DNA of 64,000 nucleotides from Pseudomonas fluorescens (GCF_002837185.1 NZ_KZ477998.1:1-64000); one strand, 5' to 3'. Shown: positions 16,502 to 26,255, counted from the first letter of the stretch. The notes: generated by a model not told the origin, from the sequence alone. Numbers and translations are program-made.

Positions 16502-17845
16502 ATGAAGAAGTCCACCTTGGCTGTGGCTGTAGCGTTGGGCGCAATCGCCCAGCAAGCAGGCGCTGCCGGTTTCATCGAAGACAGCAAGGCCACACTGGGT
16601 CTGCGCAACTTCTATATCAACACCGATAACCGCGAAGGCACGGCCAACCCGAGCAAGAACGAAGAATGGGGCCAAGGCTTCGATCTGCGTTTCATCTCCG
16701 GTTATACCCAAGGCACCGTGGGCTTCGGTCTTGACGCTATCGGCCTGTTGGGTGTTCGCCTGGATTCCGGCGGCGGTACCAACGGCGCGACTGCCACGTC
16801 CTACGGCGGCACCATCTTCCCGAGCAAGTCCAATGGCGAAGCCGTTGATAACTACTCGAGCCTGGGCCTGACTGCCAAGGCCAAGATTTCCCAGACTGAA
16901 TTGAAGCTGGGTACCTTGCAGCCCAAGCTGCCGGTCATCGTGACCAACGATGGTCGTATGCTGCCGCAGACCTTCCAGGGTGGCCAGATCAGCTCCAGCG
17001 ACATCAAGGACCTGACCCTGGTCGCCGGCCAGATCGAAAAGGCCAAGGGCCGTAACTCCAGCAACAACGAAAGCCTGTCCATCTCCGGTGCCAACAGCCG
17101 TGGTGTGAACTGGCGTTCGAGCAACAAGTTCTACTACGCCGGCGGCGACTACAAGATCACCAAGGATCTGACCGCCCAGTACTACTACGGCAACCTGGAA
17201 GATTTCTACAAGCAGCACTTCCTGGGCCTGACCCACAACTGGGCCATCGGTCCGGGCGTGTTGAAGTCTGACCTGCGTTACTTCAACAGCTCCGACGACG
17301 GTAACAACGGCAACCAGTCCGCCTACTTCTCTACAGGCAACTACGGTGGCGTCAACTCCGGTCGTGGCAAAGTCGACAACAACCTGTACAGCGGCCTGTT
17401 CCTGTACTCGGTTGCCGGTCACACCTTCGGTGGTGGTTACCAGGTCAGCAACGGCAGCAGCGACTTCCCTTGGCTGAACCAGGGTGACGGCTCGTCGGCC
17501 TACATCACGACCGACATGCAGATCCAGAAGTTCGCCCGTGCCGGCGAGCGTACCTGGCAAGCTCGCTACTCCTACGACTTCGCCAAAGTCGGCGTACCTG
17601 GCCTGACCGCGGGTGTGGTTTACCTCAAAGGCGACCATATCGACACCGTCGCCAGCAACCGTGCCGAGTTCACCGGCCAGTCCGAGTGGGAACGTGACAT
17701 CACTGTTGCCTACGTCGTACCGGAAGGTCCGCTGAAAAACGTCGGCGTGGCTTGGAAAAACGCTATGTGGCGCAGCGATATCGCCAACGCGCGTAACCAG
17801 GACGAAAACCGCTTGATCGTCAGCTACTCGATCCCGCTGTTGTAA
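16502..17845 (+). CDS. oprE: OprD-family outer membrane porin, OprE-like
   Basis: 447 residues with a signal peptide (MKKSTLAVAVALGAIAQQAGA). The mature start AGFIEDSKATLGLRNFYINT is the standard opening of OprD-family porins, and the end LIVSYSIPLL is their usual C-terminus. The family forms 18-stranded monomeric channels for small charged nutrients. The substrate cannot be told from sequence; OprE is the closest recalled member. GAGAGGAG precedes the ATG. A strong hairpin follows the stop, so it is probably monocistronic. Confidence 0.88.
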   Translation: MKKSTLAVAVALGAIAQQAGAAGFIEDSKATLGLRNFYINTDNREGTANPSKNEEWGQGFDLRFISGYTQGTVGFGLDAIGLLGVRLDSGGGTNGATATSYGGTIFPSKSNGEAVDNYSSLGLTAKAKISQTELKLGTLQPKLPVIVTNDGRMLPQTFQGGQISSSDIKDLTLVAGQIEKAKGRNSSNNESLSISGANSRGVNWRSSNKFYYAGGDYKITKDLTAQYYYGNLEDFYKQHFLGLTHNWAIGPGVLKSDLRYFNSSDDGNNGNQSAYFSTGNYGGVNSGRGKVDNNLYSGLFLYSVAGHTFGGGYQVSNGSSDFPWLNQGDGSSAYITTDMQIQKFARAGERTWQARYSYDFAKVGVPGLTAGVVYLKGDHIDTVASNRAEFTGQSEWERDITVAYVVPEGPLKNVGVAWKNAMWRSDIANARNQDENRLIVSYSIPLL

Positions 17846-17854
17846 GACTGTAAA

Positions 17855-17883
17855 ACCTTGCCCGGCGCAATGCCGGGCAAGGT
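17855..17883 (+). terminator. Terminator after the porin gene
   Basis: ACCTTGCCCGGC / GCCGGGCAAGGT form a perfect 12-bp stem with a 5-nt loop 9 nt after the stop, followed by a T-rich stretch (GTCTTGCTTTT). Confidence 0.8.
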
Positions 17884-18037
17884 GTCTTGCTTTTCAAGTC
17901 GGGCTCAACCCCCGCAAGCCCTTCCTGAACCCTCTTTGTGCAGCGTCTCAAGGCCTTCTCGAACCTTGAAGAAGATGGTGCTCTTCAGTGCTGATCACGT
18001 CCAATGAACAGATCTTTAATATTCCTTTATCGTCTAG

Positions 18038-18053
18038 ATAAATTGATATTTAT
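18038..18053. promoter_or_regulatory. AT-rich dyad upstream of lsfA
   Basis: ATAAAT and ATTTAT flank TGAT in a markedly AT-rich stretch (about 18010-18070) 65 nt before lsfA. Such AT-rich leaders are common at CysB/sulfur-starvation promoters, but no site is proven. Confidence 0.3.
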
Positions 18054-18117
18054 TCTTTTTAAAATTTCTCCTATGCATGCACAGTGGGCTCCATAAGCAC
18101 TCATCAGGAGCCCCACC

Positions 18118-18756
18118 ATGAGCCTAAGACTGGGCGATATCGCCCCCGACTTCGAACAGGATTCCAGCGCCGGCAAGATTCGTTTCCACGAATGGCTGGG
18201 CGATAGCTGGGGTGTGCTGTTTTCCCATCCGGCGGACTTCACCCCGGTGTGCACCACCGAACTGGGCTTCACCGCCAAGCTCAAGGATGAGTTCGCCCAG
18301 CGCGGCGTCAAGGCCATCGCGCTGTCGGTTGACCCGGTGGACTCGCACCACAAGTGGATCGAAGACATCAACGAAACCCAGAACACGGTCGTCAACTTCC
18401 CGATCCTGGCCGATGCCGATCGCAAGGTTTCCGATCTCTACGACCTGATCCACCCCAACGCCAGCGACACCCTCACCGTGCGCTCCCTGTTCGTGATCGA
18501 CCCGAACAAGAAGATCCGCCTGACCATCACCTACCCGGCCAGTACCGGCCGTAACTTCCACGAAATCCTGCGGGTGATCGACTCGCTGCAGTTGACCGAC
18601 ACCCATAAAGTCGCCACACCGGCCAACTGGCAGGACGGTGATGAAGTGGTGATCGTGCCGTCGCTCAAGGACGAGGAAGAGATCAAGAAACGCTTTCCGA
18701 AGGGCTATCGCGCGGTGAAGCCGTACCTGCGCCTGACGCCACAACCCAACCGTTAA
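18118..18756 (+). CDS. lsfA: 1-Cys peroxiredoxin LsfA
   Basis: 212 residues of the Prx6-type 1-Cys family. The peroxidatic cysteine is C45 in HPADFTPVCTTELG, with the supporting Thr and downstream Arg of the family. It reduces hydrogen peroxide and organic peroxides. LsfA in Pseudomonas is linked to growth on sulfonates/sulfate starvation, which fits the ssu operon that follows 324 nt downstream. ATG at 18118 with AGGAG. It has its own REPIN and a strong terminator behind it, so it is a separate transcript from ssu. Confidence 0.93.
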   Translation: MSLRLGDIAPDFEQDSSAGKIRFHEWLGDSWGVLFSHPADFTPVCTTELGFTAKLKDEFAQRGVKAIALSVDPVDSHHKWIEDINETQNTVVNFPILADADRKVSDLYDLIHPNASDTLTVRSLFVIDPNKKIRLTITYPASTGRNFHEILRVIDSLQLTDTHKVATPANWQDGDEVVIVPSLKDEEEIKKRFPKGYRAVKPYLRLTPQPNR

Positions 18757-18784
18757 CACAGCTCAACCCTGGAGACAGGACCCG

Positions 18785-18873
18785 TGTGGGAGGGGGCTTG
18801 CCCCCGATTACGGTGCCTCAGTTACCAAATATTTAGCTGACCCACCGCTATCGGGGGCAAGCCCCCTCCCACA
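18785..18873. repeat. REP doublet (REPIN), 89 bp
   Basis: Perfect 24-nt inverted arms start at 18785 and 18850, between the lsfA stop and its terminator. Confidence 0.9.
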
Positions 18874-18902
18874 CGTTGAGCGCATTTCAAGCAGGGGTTT
18901 TC

Positions 18903-18927
18903 AGGCCATTTCGATGGCCTTTTTTTT
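18903..18927 (+). terminator. Rho-independent terminator of lsfA
   Basis: AGGCCAT, TTCG tetraloop, ATGGCCT and then eight T residues: a compact classical terminator. Confidence 0.9.
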
Positions 18928-18983
18928 CGCGCGGCGATCTGTTTTCTGTATATGTTTTTATGGAATAAACAAATGAATAAATA

Positions 18984-19005
18984 AGATTTAAAGATATATA
19001 AATCT
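18984..19005. promoter_or_regulatory. AT-rich inverted repeat upstream of ssuE
   Basis: AGATTTA and TAAATCT are perfect 7-nt arms 8 nt apart in an AT-rich tract (18945-19010), 75 nt before ssuE. It is a candidate operator of the sulfonate operon (CysB or another LysR-type regulator). The assignment is inference. The rest of the 324-nt gap holds the REPIN and lsfA terminator described separately. Confidence 0.35.
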
Positions 19006-19080
19006 GCTGCTAAGGTCTGTTCCATCTTGGCGTCATCGCTACACAGCGAGCCGCCGACACTTGCTTGAGGAATTCCCTAC

Positions 19081-19674
19081 ATGCTGGTCGTAACACTTGG
19101 AGGCAGTCCCAGTCAGCGTTCCCGCTCCGGGGTCTTGCTGGAGAAAACCCGTCAATGGCTGCAGGACCAGGGCGTGGAGGTGGTGAGTTACCAGATCCGC
19201 GACTTCCCGGCTGAAGACCTGCTGCATGCGCGGTTCGACAGCCCCAAGGTCATCGACCTGTTGCAGCAGGTGGCGAATGCCGATGGCCTGGTGATCGCCA
19301 CGCCGGTGTACAAGGCGTCGTTCTCCGGTGCACTGAAGACGGTACTCGACTTGCTGCCCGAGCGTGCCCTGGCCCACAAGGTGGTGTTGCCGATGGCCAC
19401 CGGCGGCAGCATCGCGCACATGCTGGCGGTGGATTACGCCCTCAAGCCGGTGTTGTCGGCGCTGAAGGCGCAGGAATTGCTCCACGGGATTTTCGCCGAA
19501 GACAGCCAGATCGCCTACGGCGAAGGCAGTGCCCAGGCGCAGTTGGTGCCGGTGCTTGAACAGCGCCTGCAGGAAGCTCTGGAGCAGTTTTACAGCGCCA
19601 TGGCCCGCCGCCCGAAACCGCTGGACCCGCATGTACTGAATGAACGCTTGTTGAGTGCTCGCTGGAGCATTTGA
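19081..19674 (+). CDS. ssuE: NAD(P)H-dependent FMN reductase SsuE
   Basis: 197 residues with a flavodoxin-like fold. The phosphate-binding loop is [13 protein letters not shown] at the N-terminus, and a conserved [20 protein letters not shown] covers the flavin-binding and dimer region. It makes FMNH2 for the monooxygenase SsuD. It is the first gene of ssuEADCBF, preceded by TTGAGGAATTCCC and AT-rich promoter DNA, and 96 nt separate it from ssuA. Confidence 0.94.
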   Translation: MLVVTLGGSPSQRSRSGVLLEKTRQWLQDQGVEVVSYQIRDFPAEDLLHARFDSPKVIDLLQQVANADGLVIATPVYKASFSGALKTVLDLLPERALAHKVVLPMATGGSIAHMLAVDYALKPVLSALKAQELLHGIFAEDSQIAYGEGSAQAQLVPVLEQRLQEALEQFYSAMARRPKPLDPHVLNERLLSARWSI

Positions 19675-19770
19675 GCCTTACCCCGACATCTGGAAACACT
19701 CACCTTACTCAGCCGCCAACGGCCAAGCAGGTGCAGCCAACACCCCACTCGCATATTTGGAGAGAGCGCC

Positions 19771-20739
19771 ATGCGCACTGTCATTTTGCGTCGCGGTCTG
19801 GTCGCACTGTTTGCTGCGGCTGTGTCCTTCGGCGCCATCGTTCAAGCCCACGCCGCAGACACCCTGCGGATCGGTTATCAGAAGTACGGCACGCTGGTGC
19901 TGCTCAAGGCCAAGGGCTCGCTGGAAAAGCGCCTGGCCGAGCAGGGCGTGCAGGTGCAATGGACCGAATTCCCCGGTGGCCCGCAACTGCTTGAGGGCCT
20001 GAATGTCGGCTCGATCGACTTTGGCGTCACCGGCGAAACCCCACCGGTGTTCGCCCAGGCCGCCGGTGCGGATCTGCTTTACGTGGCCTATGAGCCGCCG
20101 GCGCCGACCAGTGAAGCGATCCTGGTGCCGAAAGATTCGGCAATCAAATCGGTGGCTGAGCTCAAGGGCAAAACCGTCGTGCTGAACAAAGGCTCCAACG
20201 TGCATTATCTGCTGGTGCGTGCCCTGGAAGACGCCGGCCTCAAATACACCGACGTGAAAACCGTGTTCCTGCCGCCCGCCGATGCCCGTGCCGCCTTCGA
20301 GCGCGGCAGCGTGGACGCCTGGGTGATCTGGGACCCGTACCAGGCCGCCGCCGAGAAACAGCTGCAAGCGCGCACCCTGCGCGACGGTACCGGCATTGCC
20401 GACAACCACCAGTTCTACCTGGCCACCAAGCCTTACGCCGAACAGCACCCCGAGGTAATCAGGGCGCTGGTGGAAGAAGTGCGCGCGGTGGGCGAATGGT
20501 CCAAGGCCAACCCGCAGCAAGTGACTGACCAGGTCGCGCCGCTGCTCGGCCTGCCGGCTGATATCACCCTGACCTCGGTGAAACGCCAGGGCTACGGCGC
20601 GCTGTTCCTGACGCCCGAAGTGGTCGCGGCCCAGCAGAAAATCGCCGACACCTTCTACCAGCTCAAATTGATCCCCAAGCCCTTGAGCATCAAGGACGTG
20701 ATCTGGACCCCACCCGCCGCTGTTGCCAAAGCGCCGTAA
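19771..20739 (+). CDS. ssuA: Aliphatic sulfonate ABC transporter substrate-binding protein
   Basis: 322 residues with a signal peptide (about 1-29, ending QAHA). The mature start [21 protein letters not shown] is characteristic of SsuA, and the NMT1/THI5-like fold continues with [24 protein letters not shown]. It captures alkanesulfonates in the periplasm for SsuC/SsuB. GAGAGAG precedes the ATG at 19771. It is followed 25 nt later by ssuD. Confidence 0.93.
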   Translation: MRTVILRRGLVALFAAAVSFGAIVQAHAADTLRIGYQKYGTLVLLKAKGSLEKRLAEQGVQVQWTEFPGGPQLLEGLNVGSIDFGVTGETPPVFAQAAGADLLYVAYEPPAPTSEAILVPKDSAIKSVAELKGKTVVLNKGSNVHYLLVRALEDAGLKYTDVKTVFLPPADARAAFERGSVDAWVIWDPYQAAAEKQLQARTLRDGTGIADNHQFYLATKPYAEQHPEVIRALVEEVRAVGEWSKANPQQVTDQVAPLLGLPADITLTSVKRQGYGALFLTPEVVAAQQKIADTFYQLKLIPKPLSIKDVIWTPPAAVAKAP

Positions 20740-20764
20740 TCCGATTTCTTCAGGAGACAACTCC

Positions 20765-21913
20765 ATGAGCCTCAATATTTTCTGGTTCCTGCCTACCCAC
20801 GGCGACGGTCATTACCTTGGCACCGCCGAAGGCGCTCGCGCCGTCGATCACGGTTACCTGCAACAAGTGGCACAGGCTGCCGACCGCCTGGGCTTCGGCG
20901 GGGTGTTGATCCCGACCGGGCGCTCCTGCGAAGACTCCTGGCTGGTGGCCGCCTCGCTGATCCCCGTGACCCAGCGGTTGAAATTTCTTGTCGCGCTGCG
21001 CCCCGGGATCATTTCCCCGACGGTGGCTGCGCGTCAGGCCGCGACCCTGGACCGCCTGTCCGGTGGCCGCGCACTGTTCAACCTGGTCACCGGCGGTGAC
21101 CCGGAAGAGCTGGCCGGCGACGGCTTGTTCCTCAGTCACGAAGAGCGCTACCAGGCGTCGGTGGAATTCACCCGCATCTGGCGCCGCGTGCTCGAAGGCG
21201 AGACCGTGGATTACGACGGCGAGCACATCAGCGTCAAAGGTGCCAAATTGCTCTACCCGCCGGTCCAGCAGCCACGCCCGCCGTTGTACTTCGGCGGGTC
21301 GTCCGAGGCGGCCCAGGACCTGGCGGCCGAACAAGTGGAAATGGTGCTGACCTGGGGCGAACCACCGGCAGCGGTGGCGGAAAAGATCGCGCAGGTGCGG
21401 GCCAAGGCCGACAAGCTCGGACGTACCCTGCGCTTCGGCATTCGCTTGCACGTGATCGTGCGTGAAACCAATGAAGAGGCCTGGAAAGCCGCCGATAAAC
21501 TGATCTCCCACCTGGACGACGACACCATCGCCCGCGCCCAGGCGTCCCTGGCGCGTTTCGACTCGGTGGGCCAGCAGCGCATGGCGGCCTTGCATGGCGG
21601 CAGCCGCGACAACCTGGAAGTCAGCCCCAACCTGTGGGCCGGGGTCGGGCTGGTGCGCGGCGGCGCGGGCACGGCGCTGGTGGGCGATGGCCCAACGGTT
21701 GCGGCGCGGGTCAAGGAATACGCAGACCTGGGCATCGACACCTTTATCTTTTCCGGTTATCCGCACCTGGAAGAATCGTATCGGGTCGCTGAGTTGCTGT
21801 TTCCGCATCTGGATATCGAACGTCCCGAACTGCCGAAAAGCGCCGGCTACGTCAGCCCGTTTGGCGAGATGGTGGCCAACGATATCCTTCCCAAAGCTGC
21901 ATCACAGAGCTGA
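20765..21913 (+). CDS. ssuD: FMNH2-dependent alkanesulfonate monooxygenase
   Basis: 382 residues of the luciferase-like TIM-barrel family. The N-terminus [19 protein letters not shown] is characteristic of SsuD, and [14 protein letters not shown] and the C-terminal [19 protein letters not shown] are also typical. It cleaves alkanesulfonates to aldehyde and sulfite using FMNH2 from SsuE and O2. The ATG at 20765 has AGGAG upstream; an open frame from 20723 would overlap ssuA and is not used. ssuC starts 9 nt later. Confidence 0.95.
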   Translation: MSLNIFWFLPTHGDGHYLGTAEGARAVDHGYLQQVAQAADRLGFGGVLIPTGRSCEDSWLVAASLIPVTQRLKFLVALRPGIISPTVAARQAATLDRLSGGRALFNLVTGGDPEELAGDGLFLSHEERYQASVEFTRIWRRVLEGETVDYDGEHISVKGAKLLYPPVQQPRPPLYFGGSSEAAQDLAAEQVEMVLTWGEPPAAVAEKIAQVRAKADKLGRTLRFGIRLHVIVRETNEEAWKAADKLISHLDDDTIARAQASLARFDSVGQQRMAALHGGSRDNLEVSPNLWAGVGLVRGGAGTALVGDGPTVAARVKEYADLGIDTFIFSGYPHLEESYRVAELLFPHLDIERPELPKSAGYVSPFGEMVANDILPKAASQS

Positions 21914-21922
21914 GGCGGCGCC

Positions 21923-22708
21923 ATGAACGTTGAGAAACTCAGCCATCGCGTGGCGCCCTGGGTGCTGCCGATTCTATTGCTGGCGGTGTGGCAGTTGTCG
22001 GTGACGGCAGGGTGGTTGTCCACGCGTATTCTGCCGGCGCCCAGTGCGGTCATCGAGGCCGGCGTCAACCTGATCCGCAGCGGCGAAATCTGGACGCACT
22101 TGGCTATCAGCGGCTGGCGCGCGGGCCTGGGCTTCGTGATCGGTGGCAGCATCGGCCTGGCCCTGGGCTTTATCACCGGGCTGTCGAAGTGGGGCGAACG
22201 TTTGCTCGACAGCTCGGTGCAGATGATCCGCAACGTGCCGCACCTGGCGCTGATTCCATTGGTGATCCTGTGGTTCGGGATTGACGAAACCGCGAAGATT
22301 TTCCTGGTGGCCCTGGGCACGTTGTTTCCGATCTACCTGAACACTTACCACGGCATCCGCAACGTCGATCCGGCGCTGGTGGAAATGTCGCGCAGCTACG
22401 GTTTGTCCGGCTTCAGCCTGTTCTGGCAAGTGATCCTGCCGGGCGCGTTGCCGTCGATTCTGGTGGGCGTGCGCTTTGCCCTGGGCTTCATGTGGTTGAC
22501 GTTGATCGTGGCGGAAACCATCTCGGCCAGTTCCGGCATCGGTTACCTGGCGATGAATGCCCGCGAATTCCTGCAAACCGACGTGGTGGTGCTGGCGATC
22601 GTGATGTACGCGATCCTCGGCAAGCTGGCCGACCTGGCGGCGCGTGGCCTGGAACGGGTATGGCTGCGCTGGCACCCGGCGTATCAAGTGAAAGGAGGTG
22701 CGGCATGA
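21923..22708 (+). CDS. ssuC: Aliphatic sulfonate ABC transporter permease
   Basis: 261 residues, about six membrane segments, BPD_transp_1 family. The ATPase-docking loop lies around [20 protein letters not shown] (residues about 155-174). It forms the membrane channel for sulfonates bound by SsuA. The TGA overlaps the ssuB ATG (ATGA), so the two are translationally coupled. Confidence 0.93.
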   Translation: MNVEKLSHRVAPWVLPILLLAVWQLSVTAGWLSTRILPAPSAVIEAGVNLIRSGEIWTHLAISGWRAGLGFVIGGSIGLALGFITGLSKWGERLLDSSVQMIRNVPHLALIPLVILWFGIDETAKIFLVALGTLFPIYLNTYHGIRNVDPALVEMSRSYGLSGFSLFWQVILPGALPSILVGVRFALGFMWLTLIVAETISASSGIGYLAMNAREFLQTDVVVLAIVMYAILGKLADLAARGLERVWLRWHPAYQVKGGAA

Positions 22709-23511
22709 CGGCTCAACAACCCCCGCGCCTGCTCAAGGGTATTCCCCTGGCGGTGCGCAAGTTGCGCAAGTCCTTTGGCACTCGCCAAGTGCTCAAGGAA
22801 ATCGATCTGCATATCCCTGCCGGCCAGTTCGTGGCTGTGGTCGGCCGCAGCGGCTGTGGCAAAAGTACCTTGCTGCGCCTGCTGGCGGGCCTGGACAAAG
22901 CCAGTGGCGGCGAACTGCTGGCGGGTTCCGCGCCGCTGCACGAGGCGATCGAAGACACGCGGCTGATGTTCCAGGAAGCGCGCCTGCTGCCGTGGAAAAA
23001 GATCATCGACAACGTCGGCCTGGGCCTCCAGGGCAACTGGCGTCCCAGGGCGTTGGAGGCGCTGGAAGCCGTGGGCCTGGCCGAGCGCGCCAATGAATGG
23101 CCGGCGGCCTTGTCCGGTGGCCAGAAGCAACGTGTTGCCTTGGCGCGCGCCTTGATTCACCAGCCGCGCCTGCTGCTGCTCGACGAACCACTGGGCGCGC
23201 TGGATGCCCTGACCCGTATCGAGATGCAGCAACTGATCGAGAACCTCTGGCAAAAACACGGTTTTACCGTGCTGCTGGTCACCCATGACGTCAGTGAAGC
23301 CGTGGCGATTGCCGACCGGGTGATCCTGATCGAAGACGGCGAAATCGGCCTCGACTTGAGCGTCGATCTGCCTCGACCGCGCGCCCGTGGCTCACATCGC
23401 CTGGCCGCGCTGGAGGCCGAAGTGCTCAACCGCGTGCTGTCGCTGCCCGGCTCACCGCCGGAGCCCGAACCTGTTTCACCGCTGCCGACGCAATTGCGTT
23501 GGGCGCAATAG
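22705..23511 (+). CDS. ssuB: Aliphatic sulfonate ABC transporter ATP-binding protein
   Basis: 268 residues with the complete ABC motifs: Walker [10 protein letters not shown], signature LSGGQKQR, Walker [13 protein letters not shown] and switch His in [10 protein letters not shown]. It energises SsuC. The start at 22705 overlaps the ssuC stop, with a strong AAAGGAGGTG ribosome site inside ssuC. The frame is open further upstream but overlaps ssuC. The C-terminal tail is Pro-rich. Confidence 0.94.
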   Translation: MTAQQPPRLLKGIPLAVRKLRKSFGTRQVLKEIDLHIPAGQFVAVVGRSGCGKSTLLRLLAGLDKASGGELLAGSAPLHEAIEDTRLMFQEARLLPWKKIIDNVGLGLQGNWRPRALEALEAVGLAERANEWPAALSGGQKQRVALARALIHQPRLLLLDEPLGALDALTRIEMQQLIENLWQKHGFTVLLVTHDVSEAVAIADRVILIEDGEIGLDLSVDLPRPRARGSHRLAALEAEVLNRVLSLPGSPPEPEPVSPLPTQLRWAQ

Positions 23512-23528
23512 AAGCAGCGGCAAGTTTT

Positions 23529-23595
23529 TAGCTTCAAGCTGCAAGAAGGAGCCCGGTGCTTTTACTTGCAGCTTGTAGCTTGCAACTTGCAGCTA
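23529..23595. repeat. AGCTT-rich inverted repeat region
   Basis: TAGCTTCAAGCTGCAAG and CTTGCAGCTTGTAGCTTGCA are imperfect inverted arms between ssuB and ssuF. The right side, with GCTTTTACTTGC, resembles the sequence after the heptamer array at 44080-44134, so both belong to one repeat family. Confidence 0.6.
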
Positions 23596-23618
23596 ATTTC
23601 CACTCGAGGAGAAATCAT

Positions 23619-23834
23619 ATGACTATTAAAGCCATCAACGTGCGTAACCAGTTCAAAGGCACCATCAAGGAAATCGTGGTGGGCGACGTGCTATCGGAGA
23701 TCGATGTGCAGACGGCGTCGGGCATTGTCACGTCTGTGATCACCACGCGCTCGGTGAAAGAGCTGGAGCTGGTGATTGGCAGTGAAGTGATTGCCTTTGT
23801 GAAATCGACTGAGGTGTCGATTGCCAAGCTGTAA
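23619..23834 (+). CDS. ssuF: TOBE/Mop domain protein SsuF
   Basis: 71 residues, a single Mop/TOBE oxyanion-binding domain (NVRNQFKGTIKEIVVGD ... EVSIAKL). In Pseudomonas, SsuF is needed for sulfonate use in an unknown way and resembles molybdopterin-pocket proteins. ATG at 23619 with GAGGAG upstream. It is last in the ssu operon, separated from ssuB by the 107-nt AGCTT-rich repeat, which may set its level apart. Confidence 0.9.
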   Translation: MTIKAINVRNQFKGTIKEIVVGDVLSEIDVQTASGIVTSVITTRSVKELELVIGSEVIAFVKSTEVSIAKL

Positions 23835-23857
23835 TGTACATCGCTCTTGAGGTCGTC

Positions 23858-23960
23858 ATCGGGGGCAAGTCGAATCGTCGCACCGCCCCTCCCACATTTA
23901 GATCTGTGAATGCATTCAACGTGTGGGAGGGGCGGTGCGACGATTCGACTTGCCCCCGAT
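23858..23960. repeat. Variant REP doublet with 39-nt arms
   Basis: Perfect inverted arms of 39 nt at 23858-23896 and 23922-23960. Each is the common REP arm whose centre carries an extra TCGAATCGTCGCACCG. The spacer is 25 nt. It lies between ssuF and the convergent tetR gene. Confidence 0.9.
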
Positions 23961-23985
23961 GAGGCCGGCCCAGCCAACACAAGAC

Positions 23986-24615
23986 TCAGCGCTTGGGCAG
24001 ATAAGCCGGCAGATAAAGCCCCACATACGCATCAAACACCCGCATCCCTTCCTGCGCCATGCGCGGCGTAATCTGCCCGTGCTGATGCACCGAGCGCGCA
24101 TACACGCGGTCGCTCAATTCAAGCGCCAGGGCGAACACATCCACATCGCTCGGTAGTGTCGGCACTTCAAAGTGGCGGTTGAATACCGCCAACATCAGAT
24201 CGCCCAGTTCCAGGTCATGCTGACGATCCGCCTGGGTCACTTCAGTCAACCCATGCTGGGCCAGGATCAACTGGCGCGCGGCCGCGTCGTGGCTGTAGAT
24301 GGCAAGCATGCGCTGCTCGACGATGCAGGACAGGTCGCGCCAGGTCTTGAGCGAGTCGTGTTCGATGGGCGCCTGGATGGCCGCGCGAAAGGCCGCGTGC
24401 ACATCGGCCGTCAACGCCTCCAGCAGGGCCGGCACGCTGGCGAAAAAGTGGTACACCGACGATGGCGGGATCTGCGCCCGTTCGGCCACGCTGTAGATCG
24501 ACAAGCCGGCCACGCCTTCGGCTGCCAGCAAGGCGCGGGCGGCGTCCAGGATCGCGTCGATCCGGGCCTGACTGCGGGCGCGGGGTTTGCGAGGGGCGGC
24601 GGGGCGGGTTGTCAT
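23986..24615 (-). CDS. TetR/AcrR family transcriptional regulator
   Basis: 209 residues. A basic N-terminal arm is followed by a TetR helix-turn-helix (about 18-65: IDAILDAARALLAAEGVAGL ... VYHFFASVPALLEAL). The rest is a divergent ligand/dimer domain. It faces ssuF convergently and has no divergent partner, so neither its target nor its ligand can be inferred. The start at 24615 gives the full HTH. Confidence 0.9.
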   Translation of the reverse strand: MTTRPAAPRKPRARSQARIDAILDAARALLAAEGVAGLSIYSVAERAQIPPSSVYHFFASVPALLEALTADVHAAFRAAIQAPIEHDSLKTWRDLSCIVEQRMLAIYSHDAAARQLILAQHGLTEVTQADRQHDLELGDLMLAVFNRHFEVPTLPSDVDVFALALELSDRVYARSVHQHGQITPRMAQEGMRVFDAYVGLYLPAYLPKR

Positions 24616-24679
24616 GGAAGTCTCCTACAAGGCAGCGGGCATTGTAGGAGCAGGAATCTTCGTTGTCTGCCAGACCGCC

Positions 24680-24766
24680 ATCGGGGGCAAGTCGAATCGT
24701 CGCACCGCCCCTCCCACACTTGAAGGTATTCACAGATCTAACTGTGGGAGGGGGCTTGCCCCCGAT
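24680..24766. repeat. Hybrid REP doublet (variant arm + standard arm)
   Basis: The left arm (24680-24718) is the 39-nt variant with the TCGAATCGTCGCACCG insert; the right arm (24743-24766) is the standard 24-nt arm. It lies between the tetR and spuI genes. Confidence 0.88.
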
Positions 24767-24796
24767 GAGGCCGACTCGGACTCCCTGGATAACCCC

Positions 24797-24835
24797 AAAA
24801 AAAACGCCACAGACCCTGAGGCCTGTGGCGTTTCT
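24797..24835 (-). terminator. Rho-independent terminator of spuI
   Basis: AAACGCCACAG / CTGTGGCGTTT form a stem 17 nt beyond the spuI stop. On the minus strand it is followed by eight T residues. Confidence 0.88.
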
Positions 24836-24851
24836 TCAATACTGCAACCGC

Positions 24852-26228
24852 TTACACGGTATGCAGATACCAGTTGTACTCAAGGTCGGAGATGGAGTGT
24901 TCGAACTCCTCCAGCTCGCTTTCCTTACAGGCGACGAAGATATCGATGTATTTAGGATCGATGTACTTGGCCATCACCTCGCTGTCGTCCAACTCGCGCA
25001 GGGCATCGCGCAGGTTGTTCGGCAGGCTCTGTTCGTTCTGCTCGTAGCTGTTGCCTTCCACGGGAGCGCCGGGTTCGATCTTGTTGGTCAGACCGTGGTG
25101 CACACCGGCCAATACCGAAGCCATCAGCAGGTAAGGGTTGGCGTCGGCGCCGGCCACACGGTGTTCGATGCGCACCGCATCGGACGAGCCGGTCGGTACG
25201 CGAATCGCCACGGTGCGGTTGTCCAGGCCCCAGCACGGCGAGTTCGGCACGTAGAACTGTGCGCCGAAACGGCGGTAGGAGTTGACGTTGGGGCACAGGA
25301 ACGCCATCTGGGCGGGCAGGGTCTCGAGCACACCGCCGATCGCGTGACGCAATGCGGCGTTCTGCTCGGGATCCTCGCTGGCAAAAATGTTCTTGCCGTC
25401 CTTGTCCAGAATGGAGATGTGCACGTGCAAACCGTTGCCTGCCTGGCCTGGGTAAGGCTTGGCCATGAAGGTGGTGTCCATCTCATGGTCGTAGGCGATG
25501 TTCTTGATCAGGCGCTTGAGCAGGACCGCGTAGTCGCAGGCCTTGATCGGGTCGGCGACGTGGTGCAGGTTCACTTCGAACTGCGCCGGGGCACTTTCCT
25601 TGACGATGGCGTCGGCCGGGATGCCTTGCTCCTTGGCACCTTCCAGAATGTCCTGGAGGCAGTCGACGTATTCGTCGAGGTCGTCGATCAGGTAGACCTG
25701 TGTCGAATGCGGGCGTTTGCCGGAGATCGGCGAGCGCGGCGGTTGAGGGCGGCCGTTCACGTTCTCCTGGTCGATCAGGTAGAACTCAAGCTCGAAGGCG
25801 GCGCAGATGGTCAGGCCCATGTCGTCGAACTTGCTCACGACTTGGCGCAGGACTTCGCGTGGATCGGCGAAGAAGGGTTCACCTTCCAGTTCGTGCATGG
25901 TCATCAGCAGTTGCGCAGTAGGGCGCTTTTGCCAGGGTTCATTGCACAGGGTGTCGGGGATTGGATAACAGATTCGGTCAGCATCGCCGATGTCCAGGCC
26001 CAGGCCGGTGCTTTCCACCGTCGAGCCATTGATATCCAGGGCAAATAAAGAGGCAGGCAGGTTAATGCCTTTCTCGTAAACCTTGTGGAGGCTGGTGCGT
26101 TCGATGCGCTTACCGCGCACCACACCATTCATATCCGCAATTAGAAGGTCTACGTACAGAACCTCAGGATGATCCTTAAGGAACGCGTTCGCTTCGTTAA
26201 GCTGAACGGCACGCGGGGGTACCGACAT
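24852..26228 (-). CDS. spuI: Glutamine synthetase-like gamma-glutamylpolyamine synthetase
   Basis: 458 residues of the GS/PuuA family. The GS N-terminal beta-grasp (about 15-115) includes VLYVDLLIADMNGVVRGKRI. The catalytic part has metal-binding FELEFYL, NLHHVADPIKA, GNGLHVHISI and the ATP-site region VPTGSSDAVRIEHR. It should ligate glutamate to a polyamine as the first step of catabolism. It is divergent from the spuB operon, as spuI is in P. aeruginosa. It has its own terminator. Confidence 0.87.
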   Translation of the reverse strand: MSVPPRAVQLNEANAFLKDHPEVLYVDLLIADMNGVVRGKRIERTSLHKVYEKGINLPASLFALDINGSTVESTGLGLDIGDADRICYPIPDTLCNEPWQKRPTAQLLMTMHELEGEPFFADPREVLRQVVSKFDDMGLTICAAFELEFYLIDQENVNGRPQPPRSPISGKRPHSTQVYLIDDLDEYVDCLQDILEGAKEQGIPADAIVKESAPAQFEVNLHHVADPIKACDYAVLLKRLIKNIAYDHEMDTTFMAKPYPGQAGNGLHVHISILDKDGKNIFASEDPEQNAALRHAIGGVLETLPAQMAFLCPNVNSYRRFGAQFYVPNSPCWGLDNRTVAIRVPTGSSDAVRIEHRVAGADANPYLLMASVLAGVHHGLTNKIEPGAPVEGNSYEQNEQSLPNNLRDALRELDDSEVMAKYIDPKYIDIFVACKESELEEFEHSISDLEYNWYLHTV

Positions 26229-26255
26229 GATGCAACACCTTTGTTGTTAAAAATA

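Noticed and set aside
23858..23960. Insertion sequence ends
   Set aside because: The inverted arms enclose only 25 nt and no transposase; the arm is an enlarged REP unit.
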